64,000 bases of DNA. Origin: a bacterium. Its GTDB lineage: Bacteria; Sysuimicrobiota; Sysuimicrobiia; Sysuimicrobiales; Segetimicrobiaceae. Below the pieces are notes generated by a model. The model was given only the letters and a program-made list of their open reading frames with translations, was not told where the DNA came from and did not search any database. Below are positions 26,753 through 35,185 of this stretch, in pieces. Within the stretch, counting starts at the first letter, position 1. Each line of letters opens with the position of its first letter. Both the position numbers and the translations under genes were made by a program. The stretch is taken from positions 54,492-118,491 of the forward strand of contig DATGFS010000050.1 in the NCBI GenBank assembly GCA_035308905.1. The letters run 5' to 3'.

Positions 26753-27277
26753 TTAGTTGCGCTCCGGACGCTGCGGGGTGAGTGGTAGCAGCAGAACCTG
26801 CGAGGCGAGCTCGGCCTCCATTTGTTTGCGCGCCTTCAGTGCCTGGATCTCCTCGACGAGGCGGTCGACATCTCCCAGCCGCCGGTACACCGAGGCGAAC
26901 CGGACGTAGGCGACGTCGTCGAGCCGGCGCAGTCCCTCGATCACGGCATCCCCGATCTCCCGGCTCTTGACCTCGCCGGTCCCCTGCTCAAGCGCCGCGC
27001 GCTCGATCTCATCGGCGATCTGCTGGAGCGCCGAATCCTCGACCGGTCTGCCTTCGCACGCCAGCCGGAGGCCTCTCAAGATCTTGGCGCGCTCGAACCG
27101 CTCCCGCCGCCCGTTCCGCTTGACGACGTGAAGGGCGAGCCGCTCGACGCGCTCGAAGGTGGTAAACCGCCGATGACAGGATTCGCACTCCCTCCGCCGC
27201 CTGATCCCCTCACCCTCGTCGGCCGGCCGGGAGTCGAACACCCTGGTTTCCTTGGCTCCGCAGTATGGACAACGCAC
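26753..27277 (-). CDS. nrdR: Transcriptional repressor NrdR
   Basis: A 174-residue NrdR. The zinc ribbon MRCPYCGAKETRVFDSRPAD ... RRRRECESCHRRFTTFERVE is at the start; an ATP-cone follows (VVKRNGRRERFERAKILRGLRLACEGRPV). It senses ATP/dATP and represses ribonucleotide reductase genes. It starts at a GTG at 27277 and lies 55 bp upstream of the nrdJ start. Two NrdR boxes overlap its own promoter, so the operon should be self-controlled. The C-terminal ~20 residues are a variable tail. Confidence 0.95.
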   Translation of the reverse strand: MRCPYCGAKETRVFDSRPADEGEGIRRRRECESCHRRFTTFERVERLALHVVKRNGRRERFERAKILRGLRLACEGRPVEDSALQQIADEIERAALEQGTGEVKSREIGDAVIEGLRRLDDVAYVRFASVYRRLGDVDRLVEEIQALKARKQMEAELASQVLLLPLTPQRPERN

Positions 27278-27323
27278 AGATGTTCGGCCTTTTCCCTAGA
27301 TTTAGCGCGAAAGGAATCGTAGC

Positions 27324-27370
27324 ATACTAGATATTGTATCTCAAGGACGAAGGGTACCAAAATATGCTCT
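27324..27370 (-). promoter_or_regulatory. nrdR-nrdJ promoter overlapped by tandem NrdR boxes
   Basis: On the minus strand TTGGTA (27360-27355) and TACAAT (27338-27333) form a promoter with a 16-bp spacer. A near-consensus NrdR box ATACAATATCTAGTAT covers the -10 region (27324-27339). A weaker box lies at 27355-27370 over the -35 region; the two starts are 31 bp apart. That spacing, about three helical turns, is the known arrangement for NrdR pairs. Confidence 0.8.
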
Positions 27371-27504
27371 TATTCGTCCGATTTTTGAGGCGACCCGTGT
27401 CGATGCGTGGGATTCCCTGTGAAACCTGTGGCCGCGGGTCAGGTACGCAGTCGGGTCCGGTGAACGCCTCAGCGCGCCGTTTTTCTCGTCCGCACACGCA
27501 GAAG

Positions 27505-28764
27505 CTAAGTTCGGAAGATCACGGACTCCCGGCTCATCAAGATGATGGCCAATTCGACGGCGAGCGCGGCGTAGAAGGCCGAGGACACCGAGGCGAGCAG
27601 CAGGTGGCCCCAGTTCGTGGTGCCGAGCAGCAGCTCCCGAAAGCCGAAGAACGTGTTCAGGACGGGCAGCACGTAGGCCCACGTGGCGCCCTGCCACTCC
27701 GTGATGTACTGTACGGCGAGAGCCGGCAGGACCGTGATGAAGTAGAGCGGTGTGATGAACTGCTGCGCCTCCCGGGGGGATTTGGAATAGATGCTCATGG
27801 CCAGCTGCACGGCGCTCATCAACGCGGCGAAGAGCACGGCGACTCCCAGCATGACGATCGCGGTCCCGATCGGCAGGCTGACGTCGAGCTTTTCCGACGT
27901 GTGGAGGACGTACGGGTATCCCCAGCGGAGGCTGACCATCATCGCGATCACGACCACGACCACCGCACCTACCGAGGCCGTCAGCACGGACAAGAACTTG
28001 CCGACGACGATCCCCTCGCGCGACGGAGGAGTGACCAGCAGGGACTCGAGGGTCCCCCGCTCCTTCTCGCCGGCCGCCTCGTCCACGGCCAGGGACATGC
28101 CGCCCACGACCGCCCACATCGCGATGAAGAAGGGCAGCAGGCTCGCCAGCAGCAGGCCGGAGAGCTGCCGCTGCGTGGCGACGTTGCGCTCGTCGAGCAC
28201 GACCGGCAGGAGATCCTTCGGGTTGATGTGGCGGGCGATGAGCCGACGGGCCACGACCACCTGACTGTACCGTGAAATCAGGTCGACAACCCGCGCGCGG
28301 GCGGCGACGCTCTCCGGGTTGCTGGCGTCGTAGAGCACTCCGACGTGCGGCTGCACGTCACGCGCGATGAGGGCCTCGAAGTTGGGCGGGAGCTCGAGCA
28401 CCGCCAGCACCCGCCGCTCCTTCAAGGCCTTGTTCACGTCGCCGGTATGCACCGGCGTGATGAGCTTGCTCGTGTACGCAAGGTGGATGAGGTTCGGCGC
28501 GCTGCCCTGAACGGCAACCTCCGGCGTTGTCGTCCGGATCATGTGCGCCTGACGCTGCTCGAGATACGGGATGCCGAGCGTTACGACCGGCATGATCAAG
28601 GCGGGCAGGACGACCAGGACGAGCAGACTGCGCTTGTCGCGGAATGCCTCGAGCGTCTCCTTCCAATACACGGCCCGGATCCAGCTGCCGGTCTCGTGCG
28701 ACCGCGACTGCGCGGCGCGGTCTCCGCCGGCGCCCCGCATCCAGGCCCACGCCACGCGCATCAT
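27505..28764 (-). CDS. natB: ABC-2 type permease, NatB-like
   Basis: A 419-residue membrane protein. One helix lies near residues 45-65, then a ~180-residue extracellular region, then five hydrophobic helices in the C-terminal half with EKERGTLESLLVTPPSREGIVVGKFLSV, the motif of NatB/ABC-2 permeases. NatAB of Bacillus exports Na+ under stress; related pairs export drugs or peptides. The ATG at 28764 overlaps the natA stop (ATGA), so the two form one transporter. The 5' part carries a short charged segment (GDRAAQSRSHETGSW) before the first helix. Confidence 0.85.
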   Translation of the reverse strand: MMRVAWAWMRGAGGDRAAQSRSHETGSWIRAVYWKETLEAFRDKRSLLVLVVLPALIMPVVTLGIPYLEQRQAHMIRTTTPEVAVQGSAPNLIHLAYTSKLITPVHTGDVNKALKERRVLAVLELPPNFEALIARDVQPHVGVLYDASNPESVAARARVVDLISRYSQVVVARRLIARHINPKDLLPVVLDERNVATQRQLSGLLLASLLPFFIAMWAVVGGMSLAVDEAAGEKERGTLESLLVTPPSREGIVVGKFLSVLTASVGAVVVVVIAMMVSLRWGYPYVLHTSEKLDVSLPIGTAIVMLGVAVLFAALMSAVQLAMSIYSKSPREAQQFITPLYFITVLPALAVQYITEWQGATWAYVLPVLNTFFGFRELLLGTTNWGHLLLASVSSAFYAALAVELAIILMSRESVIFRT

Positions 28765-29549
28765 GTGACGATGCTCTGCCCGACCATCGTCATGAAGATC
28801 TCTTCGAGGTCTTGCCCGGTCTCCGCCTTCAGCGCGGCAAGATCGCCCTCCGCCCGAATGCGGCCGCCGGCAATGATCGCGACCCGGTCGCACAGGCGCT
28901 CGGCCTCTTCCATCATGTGGGTCGAGAGGATCACGCACCGCCCCTCGGTCTTGAACCGCAGGACGAAGTCGCGCACGGAGCGCGCGGAGAAGACGTCGAG
29001 CCCGGAGGTTGGCTCGTCGAGGAACACGACCGGCGGGTTGTGGATCAGGGCCCTGGCCACGTTCACTTTCTGCTTCATGCCCTTGCTGTAGGTATCGGTC
29101 AGCCGGTCCAGGTGCGTGGTCAACTCCAGCGCGTCGGCGATCTCGACGATCCGCTGCTCGAGCTCCGGACCTCCGTGGCCGTACAACCGGCCGGCGTAGC
29201 GGATCGCCTCGCGCCCGCTGAGCCGGCCGTACACGCCGGCGTTCTCCGGCAGCACCCCGATGGACCGCCGCACCGCCTCGGGATCGCGAACGACGTCATG
29301 GCCGGCGATGCGGGCCGTGCCCGACGTGGGCTTCAAGATGGTCGTCAGCATGCGGATCGTCGTGGTCTTGCCCGCCCCGTTCGGACCGAGCAGGCCGAAG
29401 ACTTCCCCGGCGTAGCACTGGAACGACACGCCCCGCACGGCGTGGTAGCTTTTGAACTTCTTTTGGAGGTCGCGCGCCTCGACGAGCAGCCGTCCCCCCT
29501 CGTCGGCCTCGGTCCGGCCGGACGGCCTCGCCTGCGAGGTGACGCTCAT
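28761..29549 (-). CDS. natA: ABC transporter ATPase, NatA-like
   Basis: A 262-residue ABC ATPase: Walker [13 protein letters not shown], signature [15 protein letters not shown], Walker [13 protein letters not shown] and H-loop [10 protein letters not shown]. The signature KGMKQK instead of SGGQ is normal for NatA/DrrA-type exporters. It pairs with the permease encoded next. The ATG at 29549 lies one base past the site-2 protease stop, so all three genes are likely one operon. Substrate unknown. Confidence 0.9.
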   Translation of the reverse strand: MSVTSQARPSGRTEADEGGRLLVEARDLQKKFKSYHAVRGVSFQCYAGEVFGLLGPNGAGKTTTIRMLTTILKPTSGTARIAGHDVVRDPEAVRRSIGVLPENAGVYGRLSGREAIRYAGRLYGHGGPELEQRIVEIADALELTTHLDRLTDTYSKGMKQKVNVARALIHNPPVVFLDEPTSGLDVFSARSVRDFVLRFKTEGRCVILSTHMMEEAERLCDRVAIIAGGRIRAEGDLAALKAETGQDLEEIFMTMVGQSIVT

Positions 29550-29550
29550 C

Positions 29551-30624
29551 TCAGAACAGCCCCAACCGCACGGCGCTCAGCACGAATACGGGAATCAAGG
29601 AGACCGCCACCGCGATATGGGCCGGGCTCACGGCAGAACAGTCGTCGAGCGGCCCGGGGTGTCCGCGCCGGATCATAAAGAGCACCAGCACGCTCATCAG
29701 CCAGTAGCCGAAGACGATGCCCACGGCGACGGCGATGTAGGAGAGGATCAGGTGCCAGCGCGGCCCGAGCGCGGCCCGGGTCACGTGGCCGCCGTCGAGC
29801 ATGCTCGCCGGCAGCAGGTTGAGCGCGGTGACGAGGAGTCCCACCCATCCCGCGAACGCCATCGGATGAATGATCACGTCCGCGTTCGCCGCCGGGTGCA
29901 GGAGCCGTCCGATCAGCAGATCCACGAGCAGCGGCGTCGGCACAGCGACCAGTGCGCAACCCCGCGCGACGATCGCCGCGTGCGGGATCACGAGGGAGTG
30001 CAGGACGCCGTAAAACAAAATCGGAATCGCCACGACGAAGCCGGCCAGCGGCCCGCTCGCCCCCAGCTCGATCAGCGCGTCGCGGTTCGGCGCCGGCGTG
30101 CGCGTAAAGATCACCGCGCCGAGCGTCCCGATCGCGAGCCCCGGGAGCGGCGGCATCGGGATGAAATACGGCAGACTCGCGTCGATGCCTCGCCAGATCG
30201 ACACCACCTTGTGCCCCATCTCGTGACAGAACAGAATCGCCATCAGCGAGAGCGCAAACGCGATCCCGCCCGGCACCGGCGCGAGCAGGCCCGGCACGCA
30301 GGCGCCGCGCGCGTCGAGGTACCCGGCCACGAACGTCGTGGCCAGCGTTGCGATAAACAGCAACACGGGCCAGCGCCAGGCGGTCGGCGCCGCGGGCGGA
30401 CTCGAGGCGAGCAGAATCACCGTCTCGCCCTGGTGCCGCCGCATCATCGGCAGCACGCCGAGGCCGCGCAGGCGCTCGCGGAGCTCCAAAAACCGGGCCT
30501 TGTCGTCCGGGCCCGGAACGATCGTAAACGCCGGCCGGCCGTTCTGGAACCATACTTCCTGCACCGGGAAAGACGCTTCGACGGCCGCGCGGGCGGCGGC
30601 GAAGTGTTCGGGACTCACCACCAT
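29551..30624 (-). CDS. Site-2 protease family (M50) intramembrane metalloprotease
   Basis: A 357-residue M50 protease. The zinc motif HEMGHK is in LMAILFCHEMGHKVVS and the second metal site in LNLLPASMLDGGHVTR. The first ~75 residues are soluble (VEASFPVQEVWFQNGRP) and resemble the N-terminal domain of EGY-type proteases; there is no PDZ domain. These enzymes cut membrane-spanning substrates such as anti-sigma factors. The ATG at 30624 gives this length; a longer reading is Arg-rich and unlikely. It is the first gene of an operon with natA and natB. The substrate is unknown. Confidence 0.88.
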   Translation of the reverse strand: MVVSPEHFAAARAAVEASFPVQEVWFQNGRPAFTIVPGPDDKARFLELRERLRGLGVLPMMRRHQGETVILLASSPPAAPTAWRWPVLLFIATLATTFVAGYLDARGACVPGLLAPVPGGIAFALSLMAILFCHEMGHKVVSIWRGIDASLPYFIPMPPLPGLAIGTLGAVIFTRTPAPNRDALIELGASGPLAGFVVAIPILFYGVLHSLVIPHAAIVARGCALVAVPTPLLVDLLIGRLLHPAANADVIIHPMAFAGWVGLLVTALNLLPASMLDGGHVTRAALGPRWHLILSYIAVAVGIVFGYWLMSVLVLFMIRRGHPGPLDDCSAVSPAHIAVAVSLIPVFVLSAVRLGLF

Positions 30625-30723
30625 AGAACTAAGCCTACCACCGCGCCGCCGCGGGCGAAAGAACACCCCGCTCCCCGCGAGTTATACCCTACTGTCCCCC
30701 GCGCATCGCGGCGCCGACAGCGC

Positions 30724-30747
30724 GGGGCGGCCCTCGCGGACCGCCCC
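30724..30747. terminator. Hairpin after ftsZ
   Basis: GGGGCGG and CCGCCCC (30724-30730 and 30741-30747) form a 7-bp stem in the 179-bp gap between ftsZ and the site-2 protease gene. A GTTTT follows on the plus strand only, where no gene ends; on the ftsZ strand there is no T-run. It may still mark the end of the division cluster transcript. Nothing else clear is seen in this gap. Confidence 0.35.
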
Positions 30748-30803
30748 GTTTTGCCGTCGATGCTCAGACGCCGCGGAAAGCGGCCGTCACCACGTCCGGA
30801 TCG

Positions 30804-31892
30804 TCACCGCTTCCGGAGAAACGCCGGAATGTCGAGATCGTCGAGGCCGAGCCGCGCGTGGTCCCTCACCATTCCACCGTTCGGCGCCACGCCCACCGCG
30901 GCCGCCGCCGGCTCGATCGCCTCATCGCTCTCGTGCCGCTTCGCCTCGAACCCGGTGGCGATGACCGTGATTCGCACCTCGCCGTCCAGCCGCTCGTCGA
31001 TCACGGCGCCGAAGATGATGTTGGCCTCCGGGTCGGCCGCCTTCTGCACAACCGCCGCCGCCTCGTTGACCTCGTGAATGCCGAGGTCGAGCCCGCCGGT
31101 GATGTTCAGCAGCAGGCCTCTCGCGCCGTCCATCGACGTCTCGAGCAGCGGGCTCGAGATCGCGGCCTGCGCGGCCGTCGTCGCGCGCCCCTCGCCGCTG
31201 CCGATCCCGATGCCGATGAGCGCAGAGCCGGCCTCCGCCATGATGGTGCGGACGTCGGCGAAGTCGAGGTTGATGAGGCCCGGCACCGTGATCAGGTCCG
31301 CGATGCCCTGGACGCCCTGCCGCAGCACGTCGTCGGCGACCCGAAAGGCCTCGACCATCGTGGCGGTCTTCTCGACAACTTGAAGCAGCCGGTCGTTCGG
31401 GATCGTGATAACGGTGTTGACGCGCTGGCGGAGGTTGCGGACGCCCTCGTCCGCCGCCGCGGCGCGGCGCCGGCCTTCGAACCCGAACGGCCGCGTCACC
31501 ACGCCGATGGTCAAGGCGCCCAGTTCCCGGCCGATCTGCGCGACGATCGGCGCGCCGCCGGTTCCTGTTCCGCCGCCCATGCCCGCAGTGACGAACACCA
31601 TGTCCGCCCCTTCGAGCGCCTCGACAAGGTCCTCGCGGCTCTCTTCCGCCGCCTGACGGCCGATCTCCGGGTCGCCGCCGGCCCCGAGGCCGCGCGTGAC
31701 CTTGCCGCCGACGTGGATCTTGCGGTCGGCATTGCTGAGCGCGAGGGCCTGCGCGTCGGTGTTGATGGCGATGAACTCCACGCCGCGAAGTCCCGCGGTG
31801 ATCATGCGGTTCACCGCGTTGCTGCCGCCGCCGCCGACACCCACGACTTTGATCGCCGCGTAGCGCCGGAGATCCCGATCGAGATTCGCCAT
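30804..31892 (-). CDS. ftsZ: Cell division GTPase FtsZ
   Basis: A 362-residue FtsZ. Seen: [17 protein letters not shown], the tubulin loop [13 protein letters not shown]7-type [11 protein letters not shown] and the C-terminal partner-binding peptide [12 protein letters not shown] after a short linker. It polymerises into the Z-ring; FtsA and SepF, also encoded here, bind the tail. The ATG at 31892 follows GGGAGGGG by 5-6 nt. An in-frame ATG at 31994, behind GAGGCG, would add 34 residues of no known type and is the alternative start. Confidence 0.96.
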   Translation of the reverse strand: MANLDRDLRRYAAIKVVGVGGGGSNAVNRMITAGLRGVEFIAINTDAQALALSNADRKIHVGGKVTRGLGAGGDPEIGRQAAEESREDLVEALEGADMVFVTAGMGGGTGTGGAPIVAQIGRELGALTIGVVTRPFGFEGRRRAAAADEGVRNLRQRVNTVITIPNDRLLQVVEKTATMVEAFRVADDVLRQGVQGIADLITVPGLINLDFADVRTIMAEAGSALIGIGIGSGEGRATTAAQAAISSPLLETSMDGARGLLLNITGGLDLGIHEVNEAAAVVQKAADPEANIIFGAVIDERLDGEVRITVIATGFEAKRHESDEAIEPAAAAVGVAPNGGMVRDHARLGLDDLDIPAFLRKR

Positions 31893-32031
31893 CCTCACCC
31901 CTCCCGCTGGTTCGGGGACACCGTCCCCGGCACGTGCCGTCCCAGGCCGCTCGGAGATCATGCGCTGGACCGGATGCCACCGTTTCTCGGTCATGGTTGT
32001 CGCCTCGTCTGTGTCATGATGAACGCGCGTT

Positions 32032-32054
32032 GTGTGGTGCGTCCGTTGCTGCGT
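32032..32054 (-). promoter_or_regulatory. 23-bp element upstream of ftsZ, shared with sepF
   Basis: On the minus strand it begins ACGCAGCAACGGACGCACCA and ends CAC. It differs at two of 23 positions from the element at 15226-15248 in front of sepF. It lies in the 192-bp gap between ftsA and ftsZ, the only wide gap in the division cluster besides the mraZ region, so a separate ftsZ promoter or leader here is plausible. Confidence 0.35.
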
Positions 32055-32084
32055 CGTAATGGCCGTGCCGCGGGCCCCGCGATG

Positions 32085-33326
32085 TCACCCCCCGTGCGCA
32101 AACTCTCGGAACCAGTGCCGCAGCCTGCCGAACATGCGGCCGTCGCCGTTCGTGGCCTTGATCACCCGCGCCGGTCCGCGCTGCCGCGCGGCGTGCAGCA
32201 CGAGGCCCACGCCTGTCGCGTAGACCGGACTGCGCACGCTGTCGGCCATGCTGCCGGTCGCGTCGGGCGCGCCCACGCGCGCCGGCATGTCGAGCTTCTC
32301 CGAAGCGGCCTCGCCAAGGCCCTGCAGCAGCGCCCCGCCGCCGGTGGCGACGACCCCGGCCGGAACCATCTGCGCGTACCCCGACCGTTTGATCTGGGCT
32401 TTGATCATGCCGCAGATCTCGTCGAAGCGCGGCTCGATGATCTCGCCGAGCACGCGGCGCGGCAGGATGCGCGGCTCGCGCGTCCCGATGTGGAAGACCT
32501 CGATCAGCTCGCCCTCGGCCGCCATCGACGCTCGGGCGCACCCGTGGCGGATCTTGAGCTTCTCGGCCTCCGCGATGGGCATGCGGAGCCCGACCGCCAC
32601 GTCGTTGGTCACATGGTTGCCGCCGACCGGCAGCACCGTCGCGTGGCACAGGCTGCCTCCCGAGAACACCCCGATGCTGGTCGTGCCGCCGCCGATGTCG
32701 ACCAACACGACGCCGAGGTCGCGCTCGGCCTGTGTCAGGACGGCCTCGCCGGACGCAAGCGGCTCGAGCACCAGGTCGTCGACCTCGAGGCCGGCGCGCT
32801 GGATGCACTTCAATAGATTGGCAAGCAGCGTGCTGGCGCCCGTGACGATGTGGGCCTCCACCTCGAGCCGCATGCCGTACATGCCGACAGGGTTGCGGAC
32901 CCCATCCTGGCCGTCCACGAGAAAGTCGCGCGGCAGCAGGTGAATGATCTCACGATCGCTTCCGGGGATGGCCGCCATGCGGGCGGCCTCCACGACGCGG
33001 GAGACGTCGGCTTCGGCGATCTCCCGGTCTGGGCGCGAGACGGCGACTACGCCGCGGCTGTTCTGGGAGGCGATGTGCTCGCCCGACACGGCGACGAGCG
33101 CCGCGGCCGTTTTGATGCCGGCCATGCGCTCGGCCTTGTCGACGGCTTCTTCGATCGCACGGGTGGTGGTGTCGAGATCGACGACGACACCCTTCCGGAC
33201 ACCAAGAGACGGGGACGTCCCCACACCCGTGATGTGGACTTCCCCGTCTTCATCGGGTTCTGCGATGATTACACAGACCTTGGTGGTCCCGATGTCCAGG
33301 CCCACCAGCGGCCCCCGTTTTGCCAA
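32085..33326 (-). CDS. ftsA: Cell division protein FtsA
   Basis: A 413-residue actin-fold ATPase. Seen: GLDIGTTKVCVIIAE, GVVVDLDTTTRAIEEAVDKAERMAG (1C domain), VLVDIGGGTTSIGVF, GVVATGGGALLQGL and a C-terminal amphipathic-type helix MFGRLRHWFREFAHGG that would tether FtsZ to the membrane. GGAGG lies 8 nt before the TTG at 33326, so I choose TTG over the GTG at 33335, which would overlap the ribosome site. It lies between ftsQ and ftsZ as usual. Confidence 0.95.
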   Translation of the reverse strand: MAKRGPLVGLDIGTTKVCVIIAEPDEDGEVHITGVGTSPSLGVRKGVVVDLDTTTRAIEEAVDKAERMAGIKTAAALVAVSGEHIASQNSRGVVAVSRPDREIAEADVSRVVEAARMAAIPGSDREIIHLLPRDFLVDGQDGVRNPVGMYGMRLEVEAHIVTGASTLLANLLKCIQRAGLEVDDLVLEPLASGEAVLTQAERDLGVVLVDIGGGTTSIGVFSGGSLCHATVLPVGGNHVTNDVAVGLRMPIAEAEKLKIRHGCARASMAAEGELIEVFHIGTREPRILPRRVLGEIIEPRFDEICGMIKAQIKRSGYAQMVPAGVVATGGGALLQGLGEAASEKLDMPARVGAPDATGSMADSVRSPVYATGVGLVLHAARQRGPARVIKATNGDGRMFGRLRHWFREFAHGG

Positions 33327-33422
33327 CGGGTGCACCTCCGACTGCGGCCACAGCTGCGACTAAAGGTTCGATGAACGGTATATCCTGCGGTTCTTTCAAC
33401 GTTCGGGAAGGTTCTCCTGCCG

Positions 33423-34259
33423 CTACCCGGGCCTTCCGGCCGGTCCTGCCGGGCCGCCGATGGGCTTCACGATCACGCTGCCGGGGAACCGGATGTCCAC
33501 GTACTCGACCCGTAGGCCGCGCGACCGTATCGCGGCCAGCACGTCGGCCACACGGGCGAGGCGATCACGAATGCCGTCCGGCGCGCCGGCGCGGACCGCG
33601 ATACCGTCCCGGGTATAGAGAATCACCTCGCCCGCCTCGTCCACCCGGAGGGCCGCCACATCCGGTCGGAGATCCTCGGGAAGCGAGCCGGCGATGTCCG
33701 CCCCGAACCGGGCGTGCGGCGAGGGAACCACGATCCCTGCCTGCACCACCGCGGGGTCGAGCCGATCAACCGTCAGCGCGGGGAGCCGCCCGGGGGTTTC
33801 TGACGGCACGATGGCGACGCCGTCTGAGCCGAGAAGAACATAGCCTCCCGGCACGCGCAGGGCGGCCGCGGCCGCCCGCTCGCGCACGGTGATGTGGACG
33901 CGGTCGGGAAAGGCGACGGCGACTGAGACCGCGGCGATTCTCGGGTCCTGCAGCAGCCGGTCGCGAATCCGGCCGGCGTTGACGGTAAAGAGGCTGGTCC
34001 CCCTCCGGACGCCGGCCCCGACGAGGACTTCCGGCGCCGGGACGGCGCGGTTCCCGGAGACGCTGATCGACCGGATGTCGAATACGCTCGACCCCGCGAA
34101 GGACACCACGCCGCAGAGAAAGGCGATCGCCGCGAGGAAACGCAGCACCCGCTCGCTGGCAGACCCGCGGCCGCCCGCCGGGACGGCGCCCCCGGTGGCG
34201 GCGCGGCTCGGCTCGTGCCGGGCGGCCGGCGCGGCGTCTCCCTCCCGCAGACGCGGCAT
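33423..34259 (-). CDS. ftsQ: Cell division protein FtsQ/DivIB
   Basis: A 278-residue single-pass protein. The first ~35 residues are cytoplasmic and charged, one helix follows (VLRFLAAIAFLCGVVSFAG), then a POTRA domain (FDIRSISVSGNRAVPAPEVLVGAGVRRGTSLFTVN) and a C-terminal beta domain. It joins FtsL and FtsI in the division complex. The ATG at 34259 shares one base with the murB stop (TGATG). A Pro/Gly-rich end (GGPAGPAGRPG) closes the protein. Confidence 0.9.
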   Translation of the reverse strand: MPRLREGDAAPAARHEPSRAATGGAVPAGGRGSASERVLRFLAAIAFLCGVVSFAGSSVFDIRSISVSGNRAVPAPEVLVGAGVRRGTSLFTVNAGRIRDRLLQDPRIAAVSVAVAFPDRVHITVRERAAAAALRVPGGYVLLGSDGVAIVPSETPGRLPALTVDRLDPAVVQAGIVVPSPHARFGADIAGSLPEDLRPDVAALRVDEAGEVILYTRDGIAVRAGAPDGIRDRLARVADVLAAIRSRGLRVEYVDIRFPGSVIVKPIGGPAGPAGRPG

Positions 34260-35185
34260 CAGGCCTCCTCGAAGTCGCCGAACATCTTGATCTCGGTCGC
34301 CAGGTCCGTGCCGGCGTGGTCGTGGACCCGGCCCTGCACCTTGCCGATCAGCGCCAGCACGTCGCGGGCGGTCGCGCCGCCGGTGTTGAGGATGTAGTTG
34401 GCGTGCCGGTCGCTCACCACGGCGCCGCCGACCCGCAGGCCTTTCGTGCCGGAGGCTTCGATCAGCCGGCCGGCGTAGTCGCCGTCGGGATTGCGGAAGA
34501 TGCAGCCGGAGCTCGGAGGGCCCAGCGGCTGGCTTTCGGCCCTCGTCCGGAGCCACTCCTCGAGCCGGGCCACGGTCTCCGCGGCGGGCGCCGGGTAAAG
34601 CATCAAGTCACAGTCAAGGACGACCCCCGGTTGATCTTGTAATAGGCTGTGGCGGTAGCGCAGGGCGAGATCGGCGCCGGTCCACGAAACGAGGCCGCGC
34701 GGGGTCCGGACACGGGCGGAGCGAAGCACGTCGGCGATGGCGCAGCCGTGCGCGCCGGCATTCATGACCACGGCCCCGCCCACCGAGCCGGGAATCCCGG
34801 CCGCGAACTCGAGTCCGGCGAGACCCCGTTCCGCCGTCCTCCGGCTCAGGTGCGGCACACTCACCCCGCACTCCGCGTGGACGCGCGGCCCATCGTAGGT
34901 CACGCCCTCCTGCCCGCGGCCGGTCTTCAGCACCACCCCGCGGACGCCGCGGTCGGCGATCAGCACGTTGCTGCCCCGGCCCAGCACGAGGAACGGCACA
35001 CCCTGTTCATAGAGCCAGGCGACGGCGGCGTCGAGCGACGCGAGGGTTCGCGGGAGCACGAGAATGTCGGCCGGGCCGCCGATCCGGAAGGAGACGTGCT
35101 TCGCGAGCGGCTCGTTCCGGCGAACGGCCCCCGGGCAGAGACGCTCCAGCGCCGCGGCCACCGGCGCGAGCTCGACTTTAGCCAC
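34259..35185 (-). CDS. murB: UDP-N-acetylenolpyruvoylglucosamine reductase
   Basis: A 308-residue type II MurB. FAD-domain blocks: HVSFRIGGPADILVLP, FLVLGRGSNVLIADRGVRGVV, AGIPGSVGGAVVMNAGAHG, and the catalytic SSGCIFRNPDGDYAGRLIEASGTKG with SDRHANYILNTG near the end. It reduces UDP-GlcNAc-enolpyruvate to UDP-MurNAc with NADPH. The GTG at 35185 has GGAGG 6 nt upstream and overlaps the murC end by 8 bp; longer readings lie inside murC. Confidence 0.95.
   Translation of the reverse strand: MAKVELAPVAAALERLCPGAVRRNEPLAKHVSFRIGGPADILVLPRTLASLDAAVAWLYEQGVPFLVLGRGSNVLIADRGVRGVVLKTGRGQEGVTYDGPRVHAECGVSVPHLSRRTAERGLAGLEFAAGIPGSVGGAVVMNAGAHGCAIADVLRSARVRTPRGLVSWTGADLALRYRHSLLQDQPGVVLDCDLMLYPAPAAETVARLEEWLRTRAESQPLGPPSSGCIFRNPDGDYAGRLIEASGTKGLRVGGAVVSDRHANYILNTGGATARDVLALIGKVQGRVHDHAGTDLATEIKMFGDFEEA

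Noticed and set aside
32085..33326. ftsA described as an MreB-type protein
   Set aside because: The actin fold could mislead, but the 1C-domain sequence, C-terminal amphipathic helix and place before ftsZ make it FtsA.
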